From Bacteroidales bacterium SW299 (lineage in GTDB: Bacteria > Bacteroidota > Bacteroidia > Bacteroidales > Bacteroidaceae), in the NCBI GenBank assembly GCA_019550975.1, contig SDWH01000014.1, positions 48,298 through 112,297 of the forward strand: DNA of 64,000 nucleotides. The letters are read 5' to 3'. Of the stretch, positions 55,740-64,000 are shown in pieces; position 1 is the first letter of the stretch, and every line of letters begins with the position of its first letter. Made by a program: the position numbers and the translations under genes. Under the pieces are notes generated by a model, which saw only the letters and a program-made list of their open reading frames with translations, searched no databases and had not been told where the DNA came from.

Positions 55740-57326
55740 ATGAAAAGGAATATCATGCTGGCAGCATTCTGCTGCCTTTTTGGGGGAGGGGTGTTCGCTC
55801 AAAACAGCAAGTTCAATTCTCCGTCGCGCAAGCTTCAGTTGGCTGAGTTTGCCATCGCAAATTTGTATGTGGACAATGTAGATGAAAACAAGCTGGTGGA
55901 AACGGCTATTGTCAAAATGCTGGAGGAACTGGATCCGCATTCCACTTACTCGGATCCCGAAGAAGTGAAACGTCTGAACGAGCCTCTGCAAGGCAATTTC
56001 GATGGGATAGGCATTCAGTTCAATATGGTGACAGATACCTTGTTTGTTATCCAGCCCGTGTCGGGAGGTCCGTCGGAGAAGGTCGGAATACTGGCTGGCG
56101 ACCGGATTGTGGAGGTGAATGATACCGTGATAGCTGGAGTGAAAATGAATACGGATGAGGTGATGCGGCGCTTGCGGGGACCTAAAGGGTCGAAAGTGAA
56201 TGTAAAAGTGCTTCGTGGAGGTGTAAAGGAACTTCTGTCGTTTACTATCAGGCGAGATAAGATTCCGGTGTATAGTTTGGACGCTTCTTATATGGTGGAC
56301 GGACATATCGGCTATATCCGTGTAAACCGGTTTGCGGCTACGACGGGAAAAGAATTTGCCGATGCGCTGCATAACTTGCAGAAACAGGGCATGAAGGACT
56401 TGATTCTTGACTTGCAGGGAAACGGAGGCGGCTACCTGAATGCGGCTATCGACCTTTGTGACCAGGTGCTCGGATCCAAGGAGCTGATCGTTTATACGGA
56501 AGGACGCCGCAATCCGCGTACGGAGTTTAAGGCGAAAGAGGACGGGGATTTTCAGAACGGACGGCTCGTTGTGCTGGTGGATGAATTTTCAGCTTCTGCA
56601 AGCGAGATTGTGACGGGTGCCATCCAGGACTGGGACCGTGGAATTGTGGTAGGACGGCGTACTTTCGGGAAGGGGCTGGTTCAGCGTCCCATTGATCTGC
56701 CCGACGGTTCGATGATCCGACTTACCGTGGCGCGTTATTATACGCCTTCGGGCCGTTGCATCCAGAAGCCCTATGAGAGTGTGGAACAATACAACCGTGA
56801 TCTGATCGAACGCTATAACCGGGGTGAGATGATGAGCGCCGACAGTATTCATTTTCCGGACTCATTGAAAGCCAAAACGTTGAAGCTCGGGCGTACGGTG
56901 TATGGCGGAGGCGGCATCATGCCTGACTATTTCGTGCCCATCGATACGGCGATGTATACCGATTATTATATGAATCTGCGTGACAAAGGTGCCATTGTCC
57001 AGTTCAACATCAAGATGATTGACCGCCATCGGCAGGAATGGCTGAAGAAATACAAGACGTTCAGCCGTTTTAACCGTGACTTTGAGGTGGATGACGCGAT
57101 GCTGAAGGAGCTTGTGGCGTTGGGCGAAACGATGAAGATACCTTATAATGAAACGCAATACCAGACAGCGCTTCCGCTTATCAAGACGCAGGTAAAAGCG
57201 TTGATAGCTCGTGACATGTGGGATATGAGCGAGTATTTTCAAGTGATCAATACGCTCAGCGACAGCATGAAGAAGGCGGTTGAACTGCTCTCGGAACCGG
57301 GAATGAATTTTCCGAGGCACAAGTGA
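55740..57326 (+). CDS. C-terminal processing peptidase (S41 family)
   Basis: 528 aa. Signal peptide of about 20 residues ending VFA, then a short helical domain, a PDZ domain (FDGIGIQFNMVTDTLF, GGPSEKVGILAGDRIVEVND near 100-150), and the S41 core: LDLQGNGGGYLNAAIDL near 225, the catalytic serine in FSASASEIVTG near 285, and the lysine in GRRTFGKGLV near 308. A C-terminal domain of unknown role covers about 400-528. Probably a periplasmic protease of the Ctp group. Its last codon overlaps a possible GTG start of the next gene. Confidence 0.92.
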   Translation: MKRNIMLAAFCCLFGGGVFAQNSKFNSPSRKLQLAEFAIANLYVDNVDENKLVETAIVKMLEELDPHSTYSDPEEVKRLNEPLQGNFDGIGIQFNMVTDTLFVIQPVSGGPSEKVGILAGDRIVEVNDTVIAGVKMNTDEVMRRLRGPKGSKVNVKVLRGGVKELLSFTIRRDKIPVYSLDASYMVDGHIGYIRVNRFAATTGKEFADALHNLQKQGMKDLILDLQGNGGGYLNAAIDLCDQVLGSKELIVYTEGRRNPRTEFKAKEDGDFQNGRLVVLVDEFSASASEIVTGAIQDWDRGIVVGRRTFGKGLVQRPIDLPDGSMIRLTVARYYTPSGRCIQKPYESVEQYNRDLIERYNRGEMMSADSIHFPDSLKAKTLKLGRTVYGGGGIMPDYFVPIDTAMYTDYYMNLRDKGAIVQFNIKMIDRHRQEWLKKYKTFSRFNRDFEVDDAMLKELVALGETMKIPYNETQYQTALPLIKTQVKALIARDMWDMSEYFQVINTLSDSMKKAVELLSEPGMNFPRHK

Positions 57327-57355
57327 ATTGTCTGCAAATAACCGAAAAACTGATT

Positions 57356-59971
57356 ATGAAAACAAAAAGATTGCCATCAAGTGTATTTTTTGTCCTGTTG
57401 GCCCTTTTCTATTTTGCGGGCGACGGAAACGCACAAGTCCGCTTCTCAACGGCAGGGTTTCATGTCCTTTCCGATTCTCCGCGCCAGGTCTTCGACATGA
57501 ATCCCGGATGGAGATTCTGCAAAGGCAGAGCGGAAGGGGCAGAGCGGGTGGATTTCAACGATTCGGAATGGCAGGTCGTATCATTGCCGAACGGACTGGA
57601 AACATTGCCTTTGGAAGCCAGCGGGAGCATCAATTACCGTGGTGAGGCCTGGTATAGAAAACATTTTACGCTTCCTTCCGGCCTGCAAGGCGAACGGTGT
57701 GTCCTCTATTTTGAAGGGATTATGGGGAAGAGTAAGATCTGGGTGAACGGAACTCTTGTCGGAGAACATTTTGGAGGCTATTTGCCTGTAAGCCTGGATA
57801 TCACAGAACAATGCCGTTTCGGGGAAAAGAATCTTGTATCTGTCTGGGCTGACAATTCGGATGATCCGAACTATCCTCCTGGAAAACCGCAGACAATGCT
57901 GGACTTCTGCTATTTCGGAGGAATTTATCGTGATTGCTGGCTGTATACTACCTCGGAAACTTACATTACAGATGCCAACATGCGCAATGCAAATAAGACA
58001 GGCAATGGGGGCGTTGCTGTATATTATGAGCATGTGAGCGACAAATCGGCGGATGTTTGCATACAGGTGAATCTGCAGAATGATGCCGTTTCTCCGGTCA
58101 GGGGTGAGGTGGAGTTCGTTTTGCGTAATGATTCCGGTGAAGAGGTGGCGAAATCCCGTGAGAACTGCAGGCTGAAGGGAAATACGACGCTGAAGAAGCG
58201 GATGACCTTGAGCAGTCCTGTGCTGTGGTCGCCGGATACTCCTTATCTATATACGCTGGAAGTGAGGGTGAAGGACGGAAAGGGAAATATGCTTGACGGA
58301 TATGGAATCCGGACGGGTATCCGGACTATCGGATTTGATTCCAAACGGGGACTGATCCTGAACGGGAAGGTTTTCTCAAGAAAGCTTATCGGCGCTAACC
58401 GCCATCAGGACTATGCGCTGATAGGGAACGCGCTTTCAAACTCGTTGCACTGGCGTGACGCGAAAAAGCTGAAGGATGCGGGCATGGATATCATACGGAA
58501 TGCGCATTATCCGCAAGATCCCGCATTTATGGAGGCCTGTGACGCCTTGGGCCTTTTCGTCATTGTAAACACTCCGGGCTGGCAGTTCTGGAGCGACGAA
58601 CCGGTATTCAGAGAACGTATTTATTCTGATATCAGGAATATGGTGCGCCGTGACCGGAATCACCCTTGTGTCATTATGTGGGAGCCTATCCTGAACGAAA
58701 CCAACTATCCGGATTATTTTGCGAAGGAAGTGCACGGCATTGTGAAGGAAGAGGCTCTTCCGGGAAACAATTATACCGCGGCCGATCTTCGGGCTACGGG
58801 CTCACGGTATTTTGACATAAGCTTCACCGCTCCTCTGTCGGAAACAGATCCCGGTTACGATGAGAATAAAATTTATTTTACGCGTGAGTGGGGAGATAAT
58901 GTGGATGACTGGAATGCGCACAATTCTCCCAGCCGGGTGGCCCGGCAATGGGGAGAGCACGCACAGCTGATTCAGGCAAGAGATTATGGCAGATCTCCTG
59001 TGGGATGGGCAAGCATAGATGTGTTGTATGAAACGAAGCCCAACCATCTCGGAGGATGCCTTTGGCATTCGTTCGACCATCAGCGCGGCTATCATCCGGA
59101 TCCTTTCTACGGAGGAATCATGGATGCTTTCCGTCGTCCGAAATATTCATATTATATGTTCCAGGCCAAAAGCCATCAAACCCGTCCCATGGTATATGTT
59201 GCGAACCTTATGACTCCTTTTTCGCCTGAGGACGTAACGGTGTACAGCAATTGTGATGAAGTGAGGCTGACTACCCAAACCGGGGAAAAGCAGCGCATAT
59301 ACAGAGTGCCTCAGGAATTGGGCAACAAACCTTTTCCTATTGTCAGGTTTGAAAAGGCTTTTGACTTTATGGTTGACAAGAAATTTGCACGGGGAGGCAA
59401 GCATTCTGAATCTTATTTGTTGGCTGAAGGTCTGATTGACGGGAAAGTAGTGGCTTCGCACAAAGTTTGTCCGGCTCGTCAAAGCGCCGAAATCCGTTTG
59501 TCTGCTGATACGGAGAATATGCAGCCGGTGGCCAATGGCGGGGATTTGGTGACTGTTGTAGCGCAGGTGACCGACCGTAACGGTGTGGTCAAGCGTCTGA
59601 ACAATACTTCCATCGTGTTTGAGATAGAAGGAGAGGGGCGGTTGATTGGCGCAGATAAGGCAGTGCCCGTGCTTTGGGGAGAAGCCTGCGTGTTGGTTCA
59701 AACCACTTCCAAGGCTGGAAAGGTCAGAATCAAGGCACGGATGGAGTATGCCGGTGAGGTCAAGCCGTCGGCCGGCGAACTGGAGTTTGCCACCTTGCCT
59801 TCGCCAGTGCCCCAGCTCTTCGATGCAGATGAAGAAAAGCAGACCACGGTTGCTCTCCCGACACAAGGAAGCGGCGCATTGAGCGAAGAGCAGAAACAGG
59901 AGCTGATGAAAGCAAGCAAGATTGTAGAGGCTCAGCAGGAGCAGTTTGGAGAGAAAGACGGAAAGCGGTAG
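57356..59971 (+). CDS. secreted glycoside hydrolase family 2 protein
   Basis: 871 aa from the ATG at 57356, which begins a signal peptide (KTKRLPSSVFFVLLALF) ending near residue 28; a GTG at 57323 overlapping the previous stop is rejected for that reason. Domains: sugar-binding jelly roll (about 30-210; LPSGLQGERCVLYFEGIMG, KIWVNGTLVGEHFGGYLPVS), Ig-like domain (about 225-335), TIM barrel (about 340-620) and a C-terminal Ig-like domain. By position, the acid/base is Glu448 in PILNETNYP and the nucleophile Glu511 in YFTREWGDN. Beta-galactosidase or a related exo activity is likely but not determined. There is no SusC/D pair beside it. Confidence 0.87.
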   Translation: MKTKRLPSSVFFVLLALFYFAGDGNAQVRFSTAGFHVLSDSPRQVFDMNPGWRFCKGRAEGAERVDFNDSEWQVVSLPNGLETLPLEASGSINYRGEAWYRKHFTLPSGLQGERCVLYFEGIMGKSKIWVNGTLVGEHFGGYLPVSLDITEQCRFGEKNLVSVWADNSDDPNYPPGKPQTMLDFCYFGGIYRDCWLYTTSETYITDANMRNANKTGNGGVAVYYEHVSDKSADVCIQVNLQNDAVSPVRGEVEFVLRNDSGEEVAKSRENCRLKGNTTLKKRMTLSSPVLWSPDTPYLYTLEVRVKDGKGNMLDGYGIRTGIRTIGFDSKRGLILNGKVFSRKLIGANRHQDYALIGNALSNSLHWRDAKKLKDAGMDIIRNAHYPQDPAFMEACDALGLFVIVNTPGWQFWSDEPVFRERIYSDIRNMVRRDRNHPCVIMWEPILNETNYPDYFAKEVHGIVKEEALPGNNYTAADLRATGSRYFDISFTAPLSETDPGYDENKIYFTREWGDNVDDWNAHNSPSRVARQWGEHAQLIQARDYGRSPVGWASIDVLYETKPNHLGGCLWHSFDHQRGYHPDPFYGGIMDAFRRPKYSYYMFQAKSHQTRPMVYVANLMTPFSPEDVTVYSNCDEVRLTTQTGEKQRIYRVPQELGNKPFPIVRFEKAFDFMVDKKFARGGKHSESYLLAEGLIDGKVVASHKVCPARQSAEIRLSADTENMQPVANGGDLVTVVAQVTDRNGVVKRLNNTSIVFEIEGEGRLIGADKAVPVLWGEACVLVQTTSKAGKVRIKARMEYAGEVKPSAGELEFATLPSPVPQLFDADEEKQTTVALPTQGSGALSEEQKQELMKASKIVEAQQEQFGEKDGKR

Positions 59972-60015
59972 AATCTGACAGGTCGGCTGGAGGATTCTGT
60001 GCGGTGCAGGCGGAG

Positions 60016-60055
60016 AACTTGTGCGGCAAAAATCTTCCTTTTCTTCGCACAAGTT
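60016..60055 (+). terminator. hairpin after the GH2 gene (no T run)
   Basis: AACTTGTGCG pairs perfectly with CGCACAAGTT, 45 bases past the GH2 stop, but no U tract follows. Confidence 0.45.
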
Positions 60056-60106
60056 TGGAAATATGCCAAAGTATTTGGTCAGATTAAAGAATTATTTCCT
60101 TAATCT

Positions 60107-60138
60107 TTTGTGTTATCTCGATAAAACTTCTAATTTTG
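60107..60138 (+). promoter_or_regulatory. promoter of the fumarate reductase operon
   Basis: TTTG at 60107-60110 and TAATTTTG at 60131-60138 are 20 bases apart, a full Bacteroides -33/-7 promoter. It predicts a 5' leader of about 60 bases before the first start codon. Confidence 0.75.
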
Positions 60139-60207
60139 CAACGTATTACGAATCATCGAGTAGGATATTTTAGTTCTAACAATTAAATAATTTAAATTCA
60201 ATCATTT

Positions 60208-60879
60208 ATGTGGTTAAGTAATTCATCTATTGGAAGGAAAGTGGTGATGAGCGTAACTGGTATCGCCCTTGTCCTGTTTCTTACATTTCACATGTTGATG
60301 AACCTGGTCGCATTATTTTCGGCGGAGGGTTATAACACGGTGTGTGAATTTTTGGGAACTAACTGGTATGCCCTTATCGGTACACTGGCATTAGCTGCTC
60401 TGTTTGTAATTCACATTATCTATGCCTTCTGGCTGACAATGTTGAACCGTGCGGCTCGTGGCAGCGAGCGCTATGCTGTTAGCGTGAAGCCTAAAACAGT
60501 GGAATGGGCATCTCAGAACATGCTGGCTTTGGGCGTTATCGTGATTTTGGGCTTGGCATTGCATTTGTTCAACTTCTGGTACAACATGATGTTCGCCGAA
60601 CTGATCGGAAATCCCATGATGGGCGGTTTGAGCGCAACAGATGGTTACGGCTACATTATGGAAACGTTCTCAAATCCTGTATTCTTTGTGCTGTACATTG
60701 TTTGGCTGTGTGCCTTGTGGTTCCATCTGACTCATGGATTCTGGAGTTCAATGCAGACTTTGGGTTGGAACAACACGACCTGGATCAGTCGTTGGAAATG
60801 CATTTCTAACATCTATTCTACTATCATCGTGCTGGGATTCATGCTGGTAGCAGTTGTATTTTTCGTGAAGAATTTATAA
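60208..60879 (+). CDS. frdC: succinate dehydrogenase/fumarate reductase cytochrome b subunit
   Basis: 223 aa, five membrane segments; di-haem cytochrome b of the Wolinella-type quinol:fumarate reductase. SSIGRKVVMSVTGIALVLFL at the start is typical, and four histidines in the segments are positioned to bind two haems (FHMLMNL, VIHIIYAF, LALHLFNFW, FHLTHGFWS). It anchors the flavoprotein and iron-sulfur subunits to the inner membrane and takes electrons from menaquinol. First gene of the operon. Confidence 0.95.
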   Translation: MWLSNSSIGRKVVMSVTGIALVLFLTFHMLMNLVALFSAEGYNTVCEFLGTNWYALIGTLALAALFVIHIIYAFWLTMLNRAARGSERYAVSVKPKTVEWASQNMLALGVIVILGLALHLFNFWYNMMFAELIGNPMMGGLSATDGYGYIMETFSNPVFFVLYIVWLCALWFHLTHGFWSSMQTLGWNNTTWISRWKCISNIYSTIIVLGFMLVAVVFFVKNL

Positions 60880-60930
60880 TACGTTGACAAAACAGGTTCA
60901 ATGCCTTATCAACTAAAAAAGAAAACAATT

Positions 60931-62913
60931 ATGACTAAGATACTTGATTCTAAAATACCTGAAGGTCCGATAGCTGAAAAATGGACCAACTATAAAGCTC
61001 ATCAGAAACTGGTGAATCCGGCCAACAAACGCCGTCTGGATATCATTGTTGTAGGAACAGGTCTGGCAGGTGCTTCTGCCGCTGCTTCTTTGGGCGAAAT
61101 GGGATTCCGCGTGTTTAATTTCTGCATTCAGGATTCTCCGCGCCGTGCGCACTCTATTGCAGCTCAGGGAGGTATCAATGCAGCCAAGAACTATCAGAAC
61201 GACGGTGACTCGGTATATCGTCTGTTCTATGATACAGTGAAAGGCGGTGACTACCGCGCCCGTGAAGCTAACGTTTACCGTCTGGCTGAAGTTTCAAACA
61301 ATATCATCGACCAGTGTGTTGCACAGGGTGTTCCTTTTGCCCGTGAATACGGAGGCTTGCTGGCTAACCGTTCGTTCGGTGGCGCACAGGTTTCACGTAC
61401 ATTCTATGCGAAGGGTCAGACGGGCCAGCAGCTCTTGCTGGGCGCATATTCTGCATTGAGCCGCCAGGTAGGTGCCGGAACTGTAAAGCTGTATACCCGT
61501 TATGAAATGGAAGATGTCGTCATCATCGACGGCCGTGCGCGCGGTATCATCGCCAAGAATCTTGTAACAGGTAAGCTGGAACGCTTTGCCGCTCATGCCG
61601 TTGTAATCGCAACAGGCGGTTATGGAAATACTTACTTCTTGTCTACCAACGCGATGGCATGTAACTGCTCTGCAGCAATGGCTTGTTATCGTAAGGGTGC
61701 GTTCTTCGCAAACCCGGCTTACGTGCAGATTCATCCGACTTGTATCCCGGTACACGGCGACAAGCAGTCTAAGCTGACTTTGATGTCTGAATCTTTGCGT
61801 AACGACGGCCGTATCTGGGTTCCGAAGAAGCTGGAAGACGCGAAGGCATTGCAGGCTGGCACCAAGAAAGGAAGTGACATTCCCGAAGAAGACCGCGACT
61901 ATTACCTGGAACGCCGTTATCCGGCATTCGGTAACCTGGTTCCGCGTGACGTGGCTTCGCGTGCAGCAAAAGAACGCTGCGACCATGGTTTCGGCGTGAA
62001 CAACACCGGTCTTGCTGTCTTCCTGGATTTCTCTGAAAGTATCGAACGTCTGGGCCTTGATGTTGTCCGCCAGCGTTACGGCAACCTCTTTGATATGTAT
62101 GAAGAGATCACAGACGTAAATCCGGGTGAACTGGCCAATGAAATCAACGGCGCAAAATACTATAATCCGATGATGATTTATCCGGCTATCCACTACACAA
62201 TGGGCGGTATCTGGGTTGACTATGAATTGCAGACAACCATTAAGGGATTGTTTGCTATCGGCGAATGTAATTTCTCTGACCACGGCGCTAACCGTCTGGG
62301 AGCTTCTGCTTTGATGCAGGGACTGGCTGACGGATACTTCGTATTGCCTTATACTATCCAGAACTATCTGGCAGATCAGATTACAGTTCCTCGCTTCTCT
62401 ACGGACCTTCCGGAATTTGAAGAAGCAGAAAAGGCTGTTCAGGCTAAGATCGATCACCTGATGGGCATTCAGGGCAAGCGTTCGGTTGACTCTATCCACA
62501 AGGAACTCGGACACATCATGTGGGAATATGTCGGCATGGGACGTACAGAGGCAGGCTTGAAGACAGCACTGGCCAAACTGAAAGAAATCCGCAAGGAATT
62601 TGAAACAAATCTGTTCATCCCGGGCAAGAAAGAAGGCATGAACGTTGAGCTGGATAAGGCTATCCGTCTGAATGACTTTATCACAATGGGTGAACTGATT
62701 GCTTATGATGCATTGAACCGTAACGAATCATGTGGCGGCCACTTCCGTGAAGAATACCAGACAGAAGAAGGCGAGGCAAAACGTGATGACGAACACTACT
62801 TCTATGTGTCTTGCTGGGAATATCAAGGCTCAGACGATAAGGCTCCGGTTCTCTACAAAGAGCCGCTGGTTTACGAAGCAATCAAAGTTCAGACTCGTAA
62901 CTATAAGAGCTGA
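60931..62913 (+). CDS. frdA: fumarate reductase/succinate dehydrogenase flavoprotein subunit
   Basis: 660 aa from the ATG at 60931 ([18 protein letters not shown]); the in-frame ATG at 60901 is less likely. Carries covalently bound FAD and the fumarate/succinate site. The FAD loop is [18 protein letters not shown] near 36-53, and the flavin-linking His is in [20 protein letters not shown]. The active-site segments GERYP equivalent and [17 protein letters not shown] near 450-466 are complete. Central to anaerobic succinate and propionate formation in Bacteroides. 51 bases after the cytochrome subunit gene. Confidence 0.96.
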   Translation: MTKILDSKIPEGPIAEKWTNYKAHQKLVNPANKRRLDIIVVGTGLAGASAAASLGEMGFRVFNFCIQDSPRRAHSIAAQGGINAAKNYQNDGDSVYRLFYDTVKGGDYRAREANVYRLAEVSNNIIDQCVAQGVPFAREYGGLLANRSFGGAQVSRTFYAKGQTGQQLLLGAYSALSRQVGAGTVKLYTRYEMEDVVIIDGRARGIIAKNLVTGKLERFAAHAVVIATGGYGNTYFLSTNAMACNCSAAMACYRKGAFFANPAYVQIHPTCIPVHGDKQSKLTLMSESLRNDGRIWVPKKLEDAKALQAGTKKGSDIPEEDRDYYLERRYPAFGNLVPRDVASRAAKERCDHGFGVNNTGLAVFLDFSESIERLGLDVVRQRYGNLFDMYEEITDVNPGELANEINGAKYYNPMMIYPAIHYTMGGIWVDYELQTTIKGLFAIGECNFSDHGANRLGASALMQGLADGYFVLPYTIQNYLADQITVPRFSTDLPEFEEAEKAVQAKIDHLMGIQGKRSVDSIHKELGHIMWEYVGMGRTEAGLKTALAKLKEIRKEFETNLFIPGKKEGMNVELDKAIRLNDFITMGELIAYDALNRNESCGGHFREEYQTEEGEAKRDDEHYFYVSCWEYQGSDDKAPVLYKEPLVYEAIKVQTRNYKS

Positions 62914-62949
62914 TCAGTGAAGTTAAACAATTAAAAGCATCTAAGTAAA

Positions 62950-63705
62950 ATGGATAAAAATATATCATTTACGCTGAAAATTTGGCGTCAGAACGGACCG
63001 AAGGAACAAGGTCATTTCGATACATTCCAGATGAAAGATATCCCGGGTGATACCTCATTCCTGGAGATGTTGGATATCTTGAATGAGCAGCTGATTGAAG
63101 AAGGAAAAGAACCGGTTGTATTTGATCATGACTGCCGTGAAGGTATCTGCGGTATGTGCTCTTTGTATATCAACGGACATCCGCATGGACCGGCTACAGG
63201 TGCAACGACTTGTCAGTTGTATATGCGCCGTTTCCATGACGGTGATGTGATTACTGTAGAACCGTGGCGTTCTGCCGGTTTCCCGGTTATTAAGGACTTG
63301 ATGGTAGACCGTTCGGCTTATGACAAGATCATGCAGGCTGGAGGTTATATCAGCGTGCGTACAGGTGCTCCTCAGGATGCGAATGCTATCCTGATTCCGA
63401 AGGACGTTGCTGATGAGGCTATGGATGCTGCTACTTGTATCGGTTGCGGCGCTTGTGTAGCAGCCTGCAAGAATGGTTCGGCTATGCTGTTTGTTTCTGC
63501 AAAAGTGAGCCAGCTGAATCTGCTTCCGCAAGGCAAGCCTGAGGCACTCCGCCGTGCGAAAGCCATGATTGCCAAAATGGATGAACTGGGATTCGGTAAC
63601 TGTACAAACACCCGTGCGTGTGAAGCAGAATGTCCGAAGAACGTTTCAATCAGCAATATTGCCCGCTTGAACCGCGACTTTATCAAGGCCAAATTGAAAG
63701 ATTGA
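62950..63705 (+). CDS. frdB: fumarate reductase/succinate dehydrogenase iron-sulfur subunit
   Basis: 251 aa. Plant-type 2Fe-2S domain first ([18 protein letters not shown] with the three spaced cysteines near 56-64, fourth in GATTCQLY), then the bacterial ferredoxin-like domain ([18 protein letters not shown]) and a last cysteine group ([18 protein letters not shown]), giving 2Fe-2S, 4Fe-4S and 3Fe-4S centres. It passes electrons from the haems to FAD. Last gene of the operon, ended by a strong terminator. Confidence 0.96.
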   Translation: MDKNISFTLKIWRQNGPKEQGHFDTFQMKDIPGDTSFLEMLDILNEQLIEEGKEPVVFDHDCREGICGMCSLYINGHPHGPATGATTCQLYMRRFHDGDVITVEPWRSAGFPVIKDLMVDRSAYDKIMQAGGYISVRTGAPQDANAILIPKDVADEAMDAATCIGCGACVAACKNGSAMLFVSAKVSQLNLLPQGKPEALRRAKAMIAKMDELGFGNCTNTRACEAECPKNVSISNIARLNRDFIKAKLKD

Positions 63706-63739
63706 TTTAGTCTGTAGCTTTTATTTGATAAATAATTTG

Positions 63740-63785
63740 CCGTCTTATGGAAGCAGCTTTTGTCTGTTCCATAAGACGGTTTTTT
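63740..63785 (+). terminator. terminator of the fumarate reductase operon
   Basis: CCGTCTTATGGAA pairs perfectly with TTCCATAAGACGG (13 bp) and is followed by TTTTTTG. Confidence 0.92.
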
Positions 63786-63917
63786 GTGGTGGATCTGGCT
63801 GTGTATGGCACAGTATGTTTCTTTCCGGTTTCGCTTGTCAGTCTGTCTTAAGTGTGAAATAAGACTAAAACATGGGCGGGAAAGGTAGACGGTGTTGCTT
63901 TTTTTAGATAGTATTCT

Positions 63918-63990
63918 TATATTTGTGTCGTGATTTTTTTCATAGTATTAGATTTAAGGTTAACAAGGGAGGGAGAAGGCGTTCTCCCTT
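63918..63990 (+). promoter_or_regulatory. promoter followed closely by a hairpin terminator (leader or small RNA)
   Basis: A TATATTTG -7 box at 63918-63925 (with TTGC about 20 bases upstream) is followed after some 45 bases by AGGGAGAA / TTCTCCCT (63971-63990) and a T run. The transcript would be only about 60 bases long. Either it is an attenuator in the leader of a gene beyond the right edge, or a short RNA. The edge of the window prevents a decision. Confidence 0.5.
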
Positions 63991-64000
63991 TTTTATTTTC

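Overview
The window is a contiguous piece of a Bacteroidales chromosome, most likely Bacteroides/Phocaeicola. The evidence is the promoter type (TAnnTTTG -7 boxes, few strong Shine-Dalgarno sites), a full hybrid two-component system with propeller sensor, a three-gene fumarate reductase operon, NigD-like and DUF3836/DUF3810/DUF4271 proteins, and an SpmA-SpmB fusion. About 90% is coding. There is no IS element, prophage, CRISPR array or rRNA operon. The only tRNA is tRNA-Gln(TTG).

Layout. 1-4.2 kb: an operon-like run on + (DUF4271 protein, hemD, rnpA, yidD, TatD-like hydrolase) followed by tyrS. 4.2-7.5 kb: a tricorn-type protease on -, convergent with tyrS across a strong bidirectional terminator. 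7.6-13.5 kb: tRNA-Gln, a small HicB-like protein, an LpxH-like phosphoesterase with a translationally coupled glycosyltransferase, then ppk1 and ppx (polyphosphate synthesis and breakdown). 13.8-24.3 kb: mutS, an orphan hybrid two-component regulator on -, leuS and a YitT-family membrane protein.

24.4-33 kb is the accessory-looking part. An RND efflux operon on - (adaptor, inner-membrane pump, outer-membrane factor) faces a divergent AraC-type regulator. The pump is cut by one in-frame TGA at a conserved Gly-Gly, and the regulator appears split by a -1 frameshift at a T4G5 run. Both lesions lie inside a stretch flanked by two similar direct repeats about 7.6 kb apart. Two lipoprotein genes, one NigD-like, follow. 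33.1-41 kb: rdgB, an AT-rich two-TM hypothetical gene, a CatA-like acetyltransferase overlapping panE, ychF, a DUF3836 protein and polA.

41-50 kb: a polyprenyl diphosphate synthase diverges from polA. Then comes a long - strand housekeeping cluster, spmAB, ybeY, mnmG, apt, uvrC, dtd, mazG-like and deoC in transcription order. 50-60 kb: a DUF3810 putative metalloprotease, a 650-bp non-coding stretch, a GNAT-fold protein, parE, coaD, a C-terminal processing protease and a secreted GH2 glycosidase. 60-63.7 kb: the frdC-frdA-frdB-like operon (succinate dehydrogenase/fumarate reductase) used in anaerobic respiration with fumarate, ended by a strong terminator.

The most unusual signal is not a gene. 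Four separate intergenic regions (7.87, 13.57, 33.0 and 51.5 kb) each hold three or four short cores of 10-12 bp repeated at exactly 21 or 22 bp, about two helical turns. The cores are unrelated in sequence between loci, so the shared property is the spacing.
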